The notes under the pieces: generated by a model
What the model was told of the DNA's origin: nothing
Seen by the model: only the letters and a program-made list of their open reading frames with translations
Databases searched by the model: none
Assembly: GCF_001661495.1 (NCBI RefSeq)
Contig: NZ_BDDT01000003.1
Span: forward strand, 124,001 to 188,000
DNA from: Pseudoalteromonas prydzensis
Lineage (GTDB): Bacteria > Pseudomonadota > Gammaproteobacteria > Enterobacterales > Alteromonadaceae
Length of the DNA: 64,000 bases
Reading direction: 5' to 3'
Made by a program: the position numbers and the translations under genes
Shown: one piece after another, positions 26,731-35,859 of the stretch
How positions within the stretch are numbered: the stretch's first letter is position 1
How the letters are laid out: each line of letters starts with the position of its first letter

Positions 26731-26884
26731 GAGAAGGCTAGTGGAATTTTTATGTTACGTCAACAAATGAGTTTAATTAATTGGAATAAAGTTGTGGCTA
26801 AAATGTATCTAAATATTTTTATCTAGTCGCATGGCTACAGCGTACGATTAAAATAGGCTTACGTGCTATGGCACGATATGAGTG

Positions 26885-28015
26885 TTAAATCGCGACCACG
26901 ACTTGGTTGCGACCATTATGTTTAGCTTGATATAACCCTTTATCTGCTTGTGCAAGTAAGTCATTGATATTACTATCTTTCGAGCGTTTAATTACGCCAA
27001 TGCTAAGTGACAAAGAAATACTCTGCTGCCTATAGATAAACGGTTGGTTTTTAATAGCAAGCCTGATCCGCTCTGATAAAGCATGAGCATTTTTTTCAGA
27101 AGTATTAGGTAGTAAAATCGCAAATTCTTCACCGCCGATACGGGCAATAATATCGTGCTCACGTAACTGTGCTTGAATTTGTTTAGCAACCCATTTTAAT
27201 GCCTCATCACCTGTATCATGGCCAAATTGATCATTCACTTTTTTGAAAAAATCAATATCAATCATTAGCGCACATAATTCTTTTTGACAACCGTTGGCTT
27301 GCTCTAAATGTGTCGCACTGAGGTTTAAAAATGCGCGTCGATTAAGGAGCCCGGTAAGGGGGTCCAAATTTGCTAAATCAGTCAACACTTGCTCTGATTC
27401 TAAGAACATTAAAACAGGCCAGACTAACGCGGTGCACGTGGAGAGCACAATATGGCTAATTAAGATTACTGCCAGAGCCTGTTGAGTATCTACCACTGAT
27501 GTTGGCGCAGAAAGTAATAGGGCGGCTTGGCAAAACATCAATATCGCATGCACAACAAAACAAATTTGTAACACTAAAAAGTGGGTAATACGGCCCAGGT
27601 GCAACGTTTTTAATGCATAAGCGGCATAACAAAAGCAGCAGGCAATTAATGTTGTGGTATAAAGCTGCCCAAAAGAAGAACTATAAATAGGCAGTAAAAT
27701 TACTCCCGATGCCAGTAACACTCCAAGGCATGCAGAGAATTTTGTTCTCTCAGTGTTATTATATGCATGGATACCGAGGATTGCCGCCAAAGGCGTGGCG
27801 ATGATGAATAGATCTGCTAAGTAGTGTGATACAAAATCTAAATCAATAAATGCTCGTAGCGCAGCTGTGATCTGCGCTAGTACAAAAATAAAACAAGAGC
27901 AGCACCAATACAAATAGGTTTTTTGTTTTTTGAGCACATACAAAGACATCAAAAATGAGCTAATGATGGAATTAAGTAGTATGGAGATTATGATGATAGT
28001 GGGTAAATGCATCAT
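26885..28015 (-). CDS. Membrane diguanylate cyclase (7 TM + GGDEF)
   Basis: 376 residues: about seven N-terminal membrane helices (1-210) and a C-terminal GGDEF domain. The active-site loop is RIGGEEF near residue 293, and an RxxD inhibitory site (REHD) stands exactly five residues before it, so the enzyme should make c-di-GMP and be subject to product inhibition. DLANLDPLTGLLNRRAF marks the domain start. The membrane part resembles an uncharacterised sensor domain; its signal is unknown. It may feed the PilZ protein at 4528, which is only a conjecture. It is an isolated gene. Confidence 0.92.
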   Translation of the reverse strand: MMHLPTIIIISILLNSIISSFLMSLYVLKKQKTYLYWCCSCFIFVLAQITAALRAFIDLDFVSHYLADLFIIATPLAAILGIHAYNNTERTKFSACLGVLLASGVILLPIYSSSFGQLYTTTLIACCFCYAAYALKTLHLGRITHFLVLQICFVVHAILMFCQAALLLSAPTSVVDTQQALAVILISHIVLSTCTALVWPVLMFLESEQVLTDLANLDPLTGLLNRRAFLNLSATHLEQANGCQKELCALMIDIDFFKKVNDQFGHDTGDEALKWVAKQIQAQLREHDIIARIGGEEFAILLPNTSEKNAHALSERIRLAIKNQPFIYRQQSISLSLSIGVIKRSKDSNINDLLAQADKGLYQAKHNGRNQVVVAI

Positions 28016-28133
28016 GTGTGGTACTTCCTGCGCGCCAAACCTAATTGCCCTTATGATACCTTTTATAATGTTCTTAATTATTATGTACTATTTGGTTAAT
28101 AGCAAGATAATAAAAAGGGACTAATAAAAGCAC

Positions 28134-29027
28134 TTACCTTAATAAATTTTCAAGTGCTTTTGGTAGTGTAGGGTAGTTAAAGCTAAATTGCTGTGCCAGT
28201 ACTTTGTTAGGCACAACAAATTGTCCATAAAGTAATAAATCAGCCATTTCACCCATCACTAACTTCAGAACAAAACTAGGCATAGGAATAACAGCAGGGC
28301 GGGTGAGAGCTTTGCCTAATTGGCGGCTGAATTCTTTATTGTTTACCGGGTTAGGTGCTGTAGCGTTAATTGCCCCGCTAAGGTTATTATTATCTAACAC
28401 AAATAAAATAAGCTCAACCATGTCATCAATATGGATCCACGACATGCCTTGCTCTGCAGTGCCAATTGGCCCACCTAAGCCTAATTTAAATGGAGGCAAC
28501 ATTTTCGCCAGTGCACCAGCGTGTTTAGCTAATACGATCCCGGTACGCAGTGTACAAACGCGGGTGTTAACTGATTGTGCTGCAAGTGCAGCTTGCTCCC
28601 ACGCATCACACAGCTGATGGCTAAATTCCGGGTTTATAGCGGTAAAGCTTTCATCAATCAGGGTATTATCTTGACGTCCATAAAAACCAATGGCACTGCC
28701 AGAGATAAACGTATGAGGCGGTGTTTGGCAGTGTTGGATTGCTGTAACTATTTGCTGAGTTAGCAGAATGCGGCTATCAAGTAGGCGTTGCTTTTGTTTG
28801 TCGCTCCAACGTTTATTCACAATAGGCTCGCCAGCAAGATTAATCACGCAATCAACACTGTTAAAATCAACGTTTTCTATAGAGTCTACGGCTAGAATGT
28901 TTGCACCGAGTAATTGCGTTGCTTTATTTAGATTGCGTGTTAACACTGTTAATTGATGATTTTCAAGCAAACGCGGGCATAAATGACTGCCTATAAAACC
29001 GGTGCCGCCAGTAATGAAGATATGCAT
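28134..29027 (-). CDS. TIGR01777-family SDR epimerase (YfcH-like)
   Basis: 297 residues of the extended short-chain dehydrogenase type. The Rossmann motif is ITGGTGFIGSHL at the very N-terminus; NLAGEPIVNKRWSDKQKQ and GSAIGFYG are typical of the YfcH/SDR39U1 group. The C-terminal DUF1731-like part is present (AINATAPNPV, then KVLAQQFSFNYP). Cytosolic, NADP-binding expected; the substrate for this group is unknown. Confidence 0.9.
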   Translation of the reverse strand: MHIFITGGTGFIGSHLCPRLLENHQLTVLTRNLNKATQLLGANILAVDSIENVDFNSVDCVINLAGEPIVNKRWSDKQKQRLLDSRILLTQQIVTAIQHCQTPPHTFISGSAIGFYGRQDNTLIDESFTAINPEFSHQLCDAWEQAALAAQSVNTRVCTLRTGIVLAKHAGALAKMLPPFKLGLGGPIGTAEQGMSWIHIDDMVELILFVLDNNNLSGAINATAPNPVNNKEFSRQLGKALTRPAVIPMPSFVLKLVMGEMADLLLYGQFVVPNKVLAQQFSFNYPTLPKALENLLR

Positions 29028-29157
29028 AGTGTTAACTCAGTTAATTAATTTATAGTTATTATACGTACACAAGACGGGTTTGATCACTTTACAATGATTT
29101 CATTCTCGTTACTTTTCACATACACTAATTGCAATTTATATTTTCAAGGATCGTAGT

Positions 29158-30198
29158 TTGGCTAGTTTAACTGGGGTAAACCGAAGTTTAGTTATTTTTG
29201 CAGCGTTAGTTATTGTATTGGCAGGTGTAAAGTCAGCTAGTGTGATCGTTATTCCATTTGTATTGGCAACGTTTATTGCCATTATTTGCAATCCATTATT
29301 AAGCTTTTTTGGCCGCTATAAAATCCCAAAAGGGTTGGCTATTATGTTGGTAATGCTGATGGTGGTTGGCATTGGTGTTAGTTTAGCGGGTTTAGTAGGG
29401 CAATCATTAACTGACTTTTCGCAGCAGTTACCGCAATATAAAGCCCAACTTAAAGAACAGTTTATTTTGCTCGTGGATACGGCAGCAAAATACAACATCT
29501 TGATCAATAAAGAACAAATAATAGCAATGTTTGATCCTGGTAAGATCATTGATGTGGCAACTGGAATGCTCACCGGTTTAGGTGGCGTTATGGCCAATTT
29601 ATTTTTAATTATTTTGACTGTGGTGTTTATGTTGTTTGAAGGGCCAATGCTCAGCCATAAAATACACATGGCATTGGATGATCCTGACCGTAAAATGCAA
29701 CAAATTGACCGTTTTTTAGAGTCAATTAACTCTTACCTAGCAATTAAAACTGTGGTCAGTTTAGGCACTGGCGTGCTTGCTGGGATCTTGCTATGGCTGT
29801 TAGATGTTGATTACTTCGTATTATGGGCTGTGATGGCCTTTATGTTTAATTATATTCCTAATATTGGCTCTATCATTGCCGCTGTCCCTGCGGTATTGCT
29901 GGCGCTGATCACGCAAGGGCCGTTTGTAGCGAGTATGGTGGGCCTTGGTTATTTAACGATCAATACTGTGATGGGCAATATTGTTGAGCCTAGATACATG
30001 GGCAAAGGCTTAGGGCTATCAACCTTAGTGGTATTTTTATCATTAATTTTTTGGGGCTGGCTGATGGGCACGGTAGGTATGTTGTTATCAGTGCCGTTGA
30101 CTATGATTGTTAAAATAGCCCTTGAAACCAGTGAAGAAGGACGTTGGCTGGCAACTTTATTAGGTAATGGTGAAAACCTAGAAGAAAAAAAGAGCTAG
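29158..30198 (+). CDS. AI-2E family transporter (PerM/YdiK-like)
   Basis: 346 residues with seven to eight membrane segments and the family's long extracytoplasmic or amphipathic part (FSQQLPQYKAQLKEQF). The signature around FNYIPNIGSIIAAVPAVLLAL is the conserved block of this family, and NIVEPRYMGKGLGLS is the second. Named after an AI-2 exporter, the family also includes Na+/H+ antiporters and permeases with unknown cargo. The start is TTG, supported by AAGGA seven bases before it; the first ATG would remove the first membrane helix. A terminator follows 20 bases after the stop. Confidence 0.9.
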   Translation: MASLTGVNRSLVIFAALVIVLAGVKSASVIVIPFVLATFIAIICNPLLSFFGRYKIPKGLAIMLVMLMVVGIGVSLAGLVGQSLTDFSQQLPQYKAQLKEQFILLVDTAAKYNILINKEQIIAMFDPGKIIDVATGMLTGLGGVMANLFLIILTVVFMLFEGPMLSHKIHMALDDPDRKMQQIDRFLESINSYLAIKTVVSLGTGVLAGILLWLLDVDYFVLWAVMAFMFNYIPNIGSIIAAVPAVLLALITQGPFVASMVGLGYLTINTVMGNIVEPRYMGKGLGLSTLVVFLSLIFWGWLMGTVGMLLSVPLTMIVKIALETSEEGRWLATLLGNGENLEEKKS

Positions 30199-30217
30199 CA
30201 TTTTAGTTGGCAATAAT

Positions 30218-30248
30218 AAAAAGCCACGTTATTTTTACGCGGCTTTTT
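30218..30248. terminator. Bidirectional intrinsic terminator
   Basis: AAAAAGCCACGT pairs with ACGCGGCTTTTT with one A-C mismatch; A- and T-runs on both sides. It separates the converging transporter gene and the LprI-like gene. Confidence 0.85.
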
Positions 30249-30256
30249 ATTAATAA

Positions 30257-30667
30257 TTACTTTATAGGTTGTCTTAAAACCTCTATGTGCTGCTCTAAAA
30301 TACGTATTTCGCAACGTTTATAGACAATTGCAGCTTGGGTACCGTTAGGTACCTTTTGTAAATAACGCCACTTACAGCTATCTTCTAAATACTTATTTTG
30401 ACTTGTTATGCTGCGCTTGAAAATCGGTAACAATTGCGTGTTACCAGTTTCTTCTTCAATCTTGTTTAAATCTAAAGTGATCTTATTTACCCAAGTTTGC
30501 TGGATGCGCGTTAAACTTTCTATTTGCTTATCTAAACATTGCAGATAGCTTTTAGCTTCATCAGGAGTTGCTTGAGCCGCTAAATTGCATTGCTCATCTG
30601 CTTGTATTGGCGCACTGAGCAGTATAAGCAGTGTACAGCTTATTGATAGTCGCTTATTTTTTATCAT
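30257..30667 (-). CDS. Exported LprI/DUF1311-like protein
   Basis: 136 residues with a signal peptide (cleavage near IQADEQ). The mature part has cysteines and the pattern seen in lysozyme-inhibitor LprI-like domains: a helix with LDKQIESLTRIQQTWVN, then KYLEDSCKWRYLQ and YKRCEIRILEQHIEVL. It overlaps the histidine kinase gene by 14 bases and is the last gene of the four-gene two-component operon. It may be a periplasmic accessory or a lysozyme inhibitor; assignment to the family is by pattern only. Confidence 0.65.
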   Translation of the reverse strand: MIKNKRLSISCTLLILLSAPIQADEQCNLAAQATPDEAKSYLQCLDKQIESLTRIQQTWVNKITLDLNKIEEETGNTQLLPIFKRSITSQNKYLEDSCKWRYLQKVPNGTQAAIVYKRCEIRILEQHIEVLRQPIK

Positions 30668-31991
30668 GATAATTAAACTCTAAAATAAATTTCGCGCCGC
30701 CGAGTGTGTCAGCATCTAAAATAGTGAGGGTGCCGTGATACGACTTTACCAAGTCTGACACGATTGCCATTCCCACGCCGTGACCACTCTCGTAGGTATC
30801 TAAACGAGTTCCGCGGGTGAGTAGAGACTCGCGCTTATCAACGGGAACACCTGGACCATCGTCACTAATTGTAATAGTGAGGGTGCGTTTTTGGAGTACC
30901 TGTATATCGACCTGTGAGCGACAAGCTTTACAGGCATTATCAATTAAGTTGCCAAGTAGTTCTAGGAGATCGGTTTTATCTCCTAAAAAATAATTTTTAT
31001 CAGTGACATCGCAGGTGAAAATAATGTCTTTATCTCGATATACCTTGCCCATCGCATTGAGAATTGAATCGAGCACAGGTTTAATGACTGTTTGCTTTTT
31101 CCAGGTATCGGACGCACCGCTTGCTGCACGCTTTAATTGATGCTCGATCATCACATTGATCCGATCAAGCTGCTCTTGAGCGTCGGCATCATTAGCCAAG
31201 GGACTTGATTTAAGTACCGCTAGGGGCGTTTTTAAGGCATGAGCTAAATCACTGAGTGAGGCGCGATAACGCTCTTTTTGGCGTTGTTGAGTTTCGAGCA
31301 ATAAATTTAAATCGGCTTTTATTGTTTGTAGCTCGACAGGGTAGAGCCCTTTAATTTCTTGAATATCGCCGGATTCAATGGCTTTTATTTCTTTATCAAG
31401 GCGTTGTAATGGCCTCGCACTCCACACAAAACCGATTGCCATTAATGCTGCTATGGCAACACCCATGACATACATCCAGTTTACTAAGGTCTGTTTAAAG
31501 CCGTCCATTAACCGAAGTAGGGCATCATTGCGTTTTAACAAAATAAAGCGGGCGTGTTCGGATTGGTCAATATTATTTAAAATAACAGTGAGACTTAATT
31601 GCCAATACACATTATTTTTATATTCGACACGGCGAAAATCAGCAGCCCCGGCCTTGGTTTCTATTTCGTCTGGCACAAAGTTTACATTGACCGCCGATTC
31701 TGAGTGCCAAACAGGTTGATCGTCACGGTAAATCATTGCATAGGTATCAGAATTTAGGCGATTTAGCTCTGGCGCTAAAATAGTGCTTGGCATAATTATA
31801 CCGCGCTCAGTGAAATCGACTTCTGAAATTAATGAATATAAATGGGCTTCGAGGGTTTTTTCGGTGGCTTCTACTAATGAAGCATAGTACGCCTTGCCAA
31901 TCGAGAAAAACAAAATGGGTAAGGCGACTAATAAAACAAAGACAAGGATAAATCCTTGCCTTACTTTTAACGGTATTTGCGATGCTACCAC
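30654..31991 (-). CDS. PhoQ-type sensor histidine kinase
   Basis: 445 residues: membrane helix at about 14-34, a periplasmic sensor of about 130 residues, second helix near 170-190, HAMP-like linker (ARPLQRLDKEIKAIESGD), dimerisation helix with H251 in LAHALKTPLAVL, and an ATPase domain with NLIDNACKAC, SDDGPGVP and GHGVGMAIVSDL. The order and the partner regulator are PhoQ-like; E. coli PhoQ senses Mg2+, peptides and low pH, but the sensor domain here is too divergent to claim the same signal. It overlaps the response-regulator gene by 7 bases. Confidence 0.93.
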   Translation of the reverse strand: MVASQIPLKVRQGFILVFVLLVALPILFFSIGKAYYASLVEATEKTLEAHLYSLISEVDFTERGIIMPSTILAPELNRLNSDTYAMIYRDDQPVWHSESAVNVNFVPDEIETKAGAADFRRVEYKNNVYWQLSLTVILNNIDQSEHARFILLKRNDALLRLMDGFKQTLVNWMYVMGVAIAALMAIGFVWSARPLQRLDKEIKAIESGDIQEIKGLYPVELQTIKADLNLLLETQQRQKERYRASLSDLAHALKTPLAVLKSSPLANDADAQEQLDRINVMIEHQLKRAASGASDTWKKQTVIKPVLDSILNAMGKVYRDKDIIFTCDVTDKNYFLGDKTDLLELLGNLIDNACKACRSQVDIQVLQKRTLTITISDDGPGVPVDKRESLLTRGTRLDTYESGHGVGMAIVSDLVKSYHGTLTILDADTLGGAKFILEFNYHDKK

Positions 31992-32659
31992 TGACTTTTG
32001 AGCCTGTAACCACGTCCGCGTAATGTTTCTACAGGGTTAAGTGTGCCATCAGGGTCGAGTTTTTTACGTAAGCGCAATACGAATACTTCGATCACGTTTG
32101 AATCTAAATCAAAATCTTGATCGTAGATATGCTCAGTTAACTCAGATTTTGAGATCACTTTTTGCGGATTCACCATTAAATACTCAAGTACTTTGTATTC
32201 GTAGGCGGTCAAGCTTAGTTCTCTATCATCAACCCACACTTGCTGTGAGCGGGTGTGAATTTTGATCGGACCAGCCGTCATTTCTGGATTAGCTTTACCT
32301 GCACTGCGGCGAATAAGCGCGTTACAACGAGCGATTAACTCTTCAACATGAAATGGTTTTGTCAAATAGTCATCAGCACCCGCATCAAGCCCTTCAACCT
32401 TATCTTGCCAACGGTCACGGGCTGTTAAAATAAGGATTGGAATGGTAATACCTTGGGCTCGGGCTTTATTAATAAGCTCAATCCCGTCTATCTTAGGTAA
32501 ACCTAAATCTACCACAGCCATATCAAGAGGGTACTCAGTGATGTGGAATAAACCCGCTTCGCCATCATGACAAAGGTCAACACTGTAGCGTTCTTTTTCT
32601 AGCGCATTACGCAAGTTATCTGCTAAGTGTAAATCATCTTCAATTACTAAAATTCGCAT
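31985..32659 (-). CDS. PhoP-type OmpR-family response regulator
   Basis: 224 residues. The receiver domain has D8/D9, the phospho-acceptor D51 (AVVDLGLP), and K101 (LTKPFHVEEL); the C-terminal winged helix has the OmpR pattern ending in RGRGYRLKSQW. LTARDRWQDKVEGLDAGADD is very close to PhoP of enterics. It will bind DNA when phosphorylated by the kinase downstream. It follows the PepSY gene by 3 bases. Confidence 0.95.
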   Translation of the reverse strand: MRILVIEDDLHLADNLRNALEKERYSVDLCHDGEAGLFHITEYPLDMAVVDLGLPKIDGIELINKARAQGITIPILILTARDRWQDKVEGLDAGADDYLTKPFHVEELIARCNALIRRSAGKANPEMTAGPIKIHTRSQQVWVDDRELSLTAYEYKVLEYLMVNPQKVISKSELTEHIYDQDFDLDSNVIEVFVLRLRKKLDPDGTLNPVETLRGRGYRLKSQW

Positions 32660-32662
32660 TTA

Positions 32663-32926
32663 TTAATCCTTTTTCACTTCGCCGGTCTTTTTATTGACAT
32701 GAACGTCGACGACATGGCCGTCCGATTTTAAAATTCTTACGGTATAAATATCGTTAAGTACGGTAATTTTAAGAGTTTTACCATCTTCGATTTTTTTAGC
32801 AAGCTCCACAGCTTGTTTTTTATTGATCTCAGTTTTATTGCCTTGAGATGCAGCTTGGCTATTAGTCGAAAATACACTCAAAAATAGCACAATGAAGGCG
32901 ATGCTGAGAGCTAACACAGTACGCAT
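32663..32926 (-). CDS. Small exported PepSY-domain protein
   Basis: 87 residues with a signal peptide (cut near SQAASQ) and a single PepSY domain: INKKQAVELAKKIEDGK, then ITVLNDIYTVRILKSDGHV and DVHVNKKTGEVKKD. PepSY domains often act as inhibitors or sensors in the periplasm. As first gene of the operon PepSY-PhoP-PhoQ-LprI-like, it may modulate the kinase or be a target of it; this is inferred from position only. Confidence 0.88.
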   Translation of the reverse strand: MRTVLALSIAFIVLFLSVFSTNSQAASQGNKTEINKKQAVELAKKIEDGKTLKITVLNDIYTVRILKSDGHVVDVHVNKKTGEVKKD

Positions 32927-33143
32927 GATGGGAAACTCCTAAACCAGACCTGAATAGTTTAATGAACCAAGTAGCTAAAATTCAAGTAAAACCACTAAAT
33001 TCTATGATTCAATGCAATGGATTTTAATTAACAACCCGTGAACAAACACTGAATTATTGTGCTTAGGCGTAAAGTGTTTATAGCAATTGAATTAATACCT
33101 TGCTCAAATAAAGACTAAAATTCTATCTGGTTGTTGGCATTAT

Positions 33144-33446
33144 TTAGCTAGGGAACACTTTTTTAAATGGTTTTACTACTGAGTTATCATAAACGCCACC
33201 GCTTACATATGGATCTGCAGCCGCCCATTCACGTGCGGCTTCTAATGAGTCAAATTCAGCAATTACCAAAGAACCAGTAAAGCCAGCCTCACCTGGGTCT
33301 GTACTATCAATTGCTGGTAACGGGCCTGCTGTAAATAATCGACCTTGTTCATCTAATGCTTGTAAGCGTTCTAAATGAGCAGGGCGGGCAGCTTTTCTGT
33401 GTTCTAAACTATTTTCAACATCAGTTGAGTAAATCATATACAACAT
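33144..33446 (-). CDS. YciI-family protein
   Basis: 100 residues if started at the ATG at 33446, which gives the usual [17 protein letters not shown] start; the longer open frame to 33545 adds an unrelated segment. The family has a ferredoxin-like fold, with the conserved histidine and aspartate of the proposed active site represented by [18 protein letters not shown] and the late [10 protein letters not shown]. Function of YciI is not settled. In gammaproteobacteria yciI often lies near yciB and the trp genes; here yciB is 2.4 kb away. Confidence 0.9.
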   Translation of the reverse strand: MLYMIYSTDVENSLEHRKAARPAHLERLQALDEQGRLFTAGPLPAIDSTDPGEAGFTGSLVIAEFDSLEAAREWAAADPYVSGGVYDNSVVKPFKKVFPS

Positions 33447-33658
33447 AGCGTATTCTCTAAGATTAATAGTATGAAATTGCTCTGATACTAGCACAGCAAA
33501 TTTAATTGGCGAATAAATTACGATTAGTTTTCGCTTTCTGGTCAATCAATAAGCGGGTTTACAGCACTAAACTATTTTTAAACTGAATCTGCTTGAAAAG
33601 CTTACTGTAACACTGGTAGAGTCGCTAAAATGATACAAAATAATAATAAGGTTTTTAA

Positions 33659-35083
33659 ATGAGCGATACTCGTGAGCATTTTAGCTCCCGCCTCGGATTC
33701 ATATTAGCGGCGGCTGGTTCAGCGGTAGGTATTGGTAATTTGGTTGGCTTTCCTGTCTCAGCTACAAAAAATGGCGGCGGTGCATTTTTACTCGTTTATG
33801 CGTTATTTGTGGTGTTTATTTGTTTACCAGTCATGATGGCCGAAATGGCGATGGGTCGCCAAGCGCAAAAAGATCCACTTGGCTCGTATAAATTATTATC
33901 AGGTAATGATAAAAAATGGAGTTTTGCTGGATTTTTAGCCGTATTAACGCCGTTTATGATAGCTGTTTTCTATATGGTAATAACGGTATGGATTTTTGGT
34001 TATTTGAGTCAAGTTGCTGTTGGTAACTTAGATGTGTTGGCTGATCCGAAAAGCTTTGGGGTGTTTATTAACAGCTCTAGCGTATTTGGTTATATGGCGG
34101 CTGTGGCGATTATAGTTAACTTAATTTTAGTGGGTGGTGTTAAACAAGGTATTGAAAAAGCTGCTAAGTTTTTAATGCCCGCATTGTTTGTGTTATTGAT
34201 TGCATTGGTGGTTTATGTATTGACCTTAGATAATGCGATGGCGGGTGTGAAGTATTACATTATTCCTGACTTTACCAAAATGAATGCCAGTGTATTGAAC
34301 GGTGCATTAGCGCAAGCGTTTTTCTCGCTATCATTAGGGATGGGGATTCTGATGACCTACGCATCCTATATCTCGAAAAAAGATGACATTGTGGGCAGTG
34401 CTAAGATGGTAGCACTGACGGATTCATTGGTGGCGTTTATTGCCGGCTTAATGGTGTTGCCAGCGATATTTAGTTTTAACCCAGAGACTGATCCAACTAA
34501 GTTATCAGATTCTTCTGTATCGATGATTTTTGAGTTCTTGCCAAAAATTTTACTCGCGTTACAAACTGATATTGGATACATAGGTGCTTCAATTGTGGCA
34601 TTTATATTCTTCTTGTTAGTGTTTTTTGCCGCTATCACCTCGTTGGTATCGATTGTTGAAGTGCCAACAGCAACGTTAAGTGATCGCAAGGGCATCAGTC
34701 GTAAAATGGCATTATTGATTTTAACTGGCAGCATTGGCCTGTTGACTGTATTATGTACAATGTCATTTGGTATGGTCGAGAGCTTAACGTCATTCACTAA
34801 TTATGGTGGTGGTTCGAAAAGTTTATTTGATATTGTTTATGATGTTTTTTACGACACGATACTACCGCTAAATGGTTTAATGGTGTGTTTGTTTGTAATG
34901 TATCGCTGGAAAAAAGTACGTTTGAGTGAAGAGCTAAGTCAAGGTTGCCCAGGTTATGCGGGTAGCTTTACTGAAAAGTACGTTAATTTTTCACTGTCAA
35001 CTTTCATTCCGGTGATTTTGTTACTGATTTTTGTAAATACCGTAGCGACTAAGTTTTTTGCGATGAGTATTTTCGGCTTTTAA
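33659..35083 (+). CDS. Sodium:neurotransmitter symporter family (NSS) transporter
   Basis: 474 residues with 11-12 membrane helices. The first helix carries the ion- and substrate-site signature GSAVGIGNLVGFP, then NGGGAFLLVYA, as in LeuT; helix 6 has the unwound region near SLSLGMGILMTYASY. Expected to take up an amino acid or related amine with Na+. The specific substrate cannot be read by eye. A terminator follows the stop. Confidence 0.93.
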   Translation: MSDTREHFSSRLGFILAAAGSAVGIGNLVGFPVSATKNGGGAFLLVYALFVVFICLPVMMAEMAMGRQAQKDPLGSYKLLSGNDKKWSFAGFLAVLTPFMIAVFYMVITVWIFGYLSQVAVGNLDVLADPKSFGVFINSSSVFGYMAAVAIIVNLILVGGVKQGIEKAAKFLMPALFVLLIALVVYVLTLDNAMAGVKYYIIPDFTKMNASVLNGALAQAFFSLSLGMGILMTYASYISKKDDIVGSAKMVALTDSLVAFIAGLMVLPAIFSFNPETDPTKLSDSSVSMIFEFLPKILLALQTDIGYIGASIVAFIFFLLVFFAAITSLVSIVEVPTATLSDRKGISRKMALLILTGSIGLLTVLCTMSFGMVESLTSFTNYGGGSKSLFDIVYDVFYDTILPLNGLMVCLFVMYRWKKVRLSEELSQGCPGYAGSFTEKYVNFSLSTFIPVILLLIFVNTVATKFFAMSIFGF

Positions 35084-35104
35084 GCCAGTTATTCACTACG
35101 AATA

Positions 35105-35138
35105 AAAACCGTGCCGATCCTGATCAGCACGGTTTTTT
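35105..35138. terminator. Bidirectional intrinsic terminator
   Basis: AAAACCGTGC (35105-35114) pairs with GCACGGTTTT (35127-35136), followed by more T. It ends the NSS transporter transcript and, in the other direction, that of the CPBP-protease gene. Confidence 0.9.
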
Positions 35139-35157
35139 ATTGCCTAAAGCTATTCTC

Positions 35158-35799
35158 TTATGTCATTGCGCCAGAGTCCAAGTACTGGCCAATTCCCAAA
35201 GTAAACATCCACAATCCCCATAGGCTATGTTCAATAACACACACAAAGGTAGAACGGCTTTGTGCATAGGTGAATGAAAACAATAAGCCACCAATAAAGG
35301 CCAGTAAAACGGCGACCCAGTTAGCATAAACAATATGCGCTAATGCAAATACAGTTGCACTGATCACGATACGAATACTCTTTTTTGGCATGATGCGTTT
35401 ATAGCGGTGAAAAAAGTAGGTTCGAAATATTAACTCTTGCGGCAGCACTGATAATAGCGGATACAAGAGCAGCAACATAAGCCAGTCATGGAAGGAATTA
35501 CGCGGTAGCAAAAACCAATTACCTTGGTTGATGATGCCGTAAAATACCCCAGAGAATAGTGCGCCAATAAAAAAGAAGCTAAATAATCGACGTTTCACCG
35601 CAGAAAATTCACCAAAGCTGGTGAGTCTAAAGCGTTTAAAGTGCGGATCGCCAAGTAGTAGCATGGAGCAAACACTCATTAATACAATGAGTGCGGGGAT
35701 CAACCAATTAGCTAGGTGAGCGCGAAGGTAAAAACCTAGCAAAGGCAAGCAAACAAATATCAGTGTGAATTCAAACCAGCGGTATTGATTGGCGTTCAA
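35158..35799 (-). CDS. CPBP-family intramembrane protease homologue
   Basis: 213 residues, six or so membrane helices. Family motifs: motif 1 normally EExxxR appears as QELIFRTYFF (the first Glu is Gln), motif 2 FxxxH appears as FALAHIVYAN, and the third has VIEHSLWGLW. The family includes eukaryotic CAAX proteases and bacterial proteins for bacteriocin self-immunity. The altered first glutamate, thought to be catalytic, casts doubt on protease activity. It is 60 bases downstream of yciB and may be in its transcript. Confidence 0.85.
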   Translation of the reverse strand: MNANQYRWFEFTLIFVCLPLLGFYLRAHLANWLIPALIVLMSVCSMLLLGDPHFKRFRLTSFGEFSAVKRRLFSFFFIGALFSGVFYGIINQGNWFLLPRNSFHDWLMLLLLYPLLSVLPQELIFRTYFFHRYKRIMPKKSIRIVISATVFALAHIVYANWVAVLLAFIGGLLFSFTYAQSRSTFVCVIEHSLWGLWMFTLGIGQYLDSGAMT

Positions 35800-35859
35800 G
35801 GTCGTCTCAGCGTGATTTTGTATAATAGCCTATCAAGCTAAGACGACAGATTTATGACA

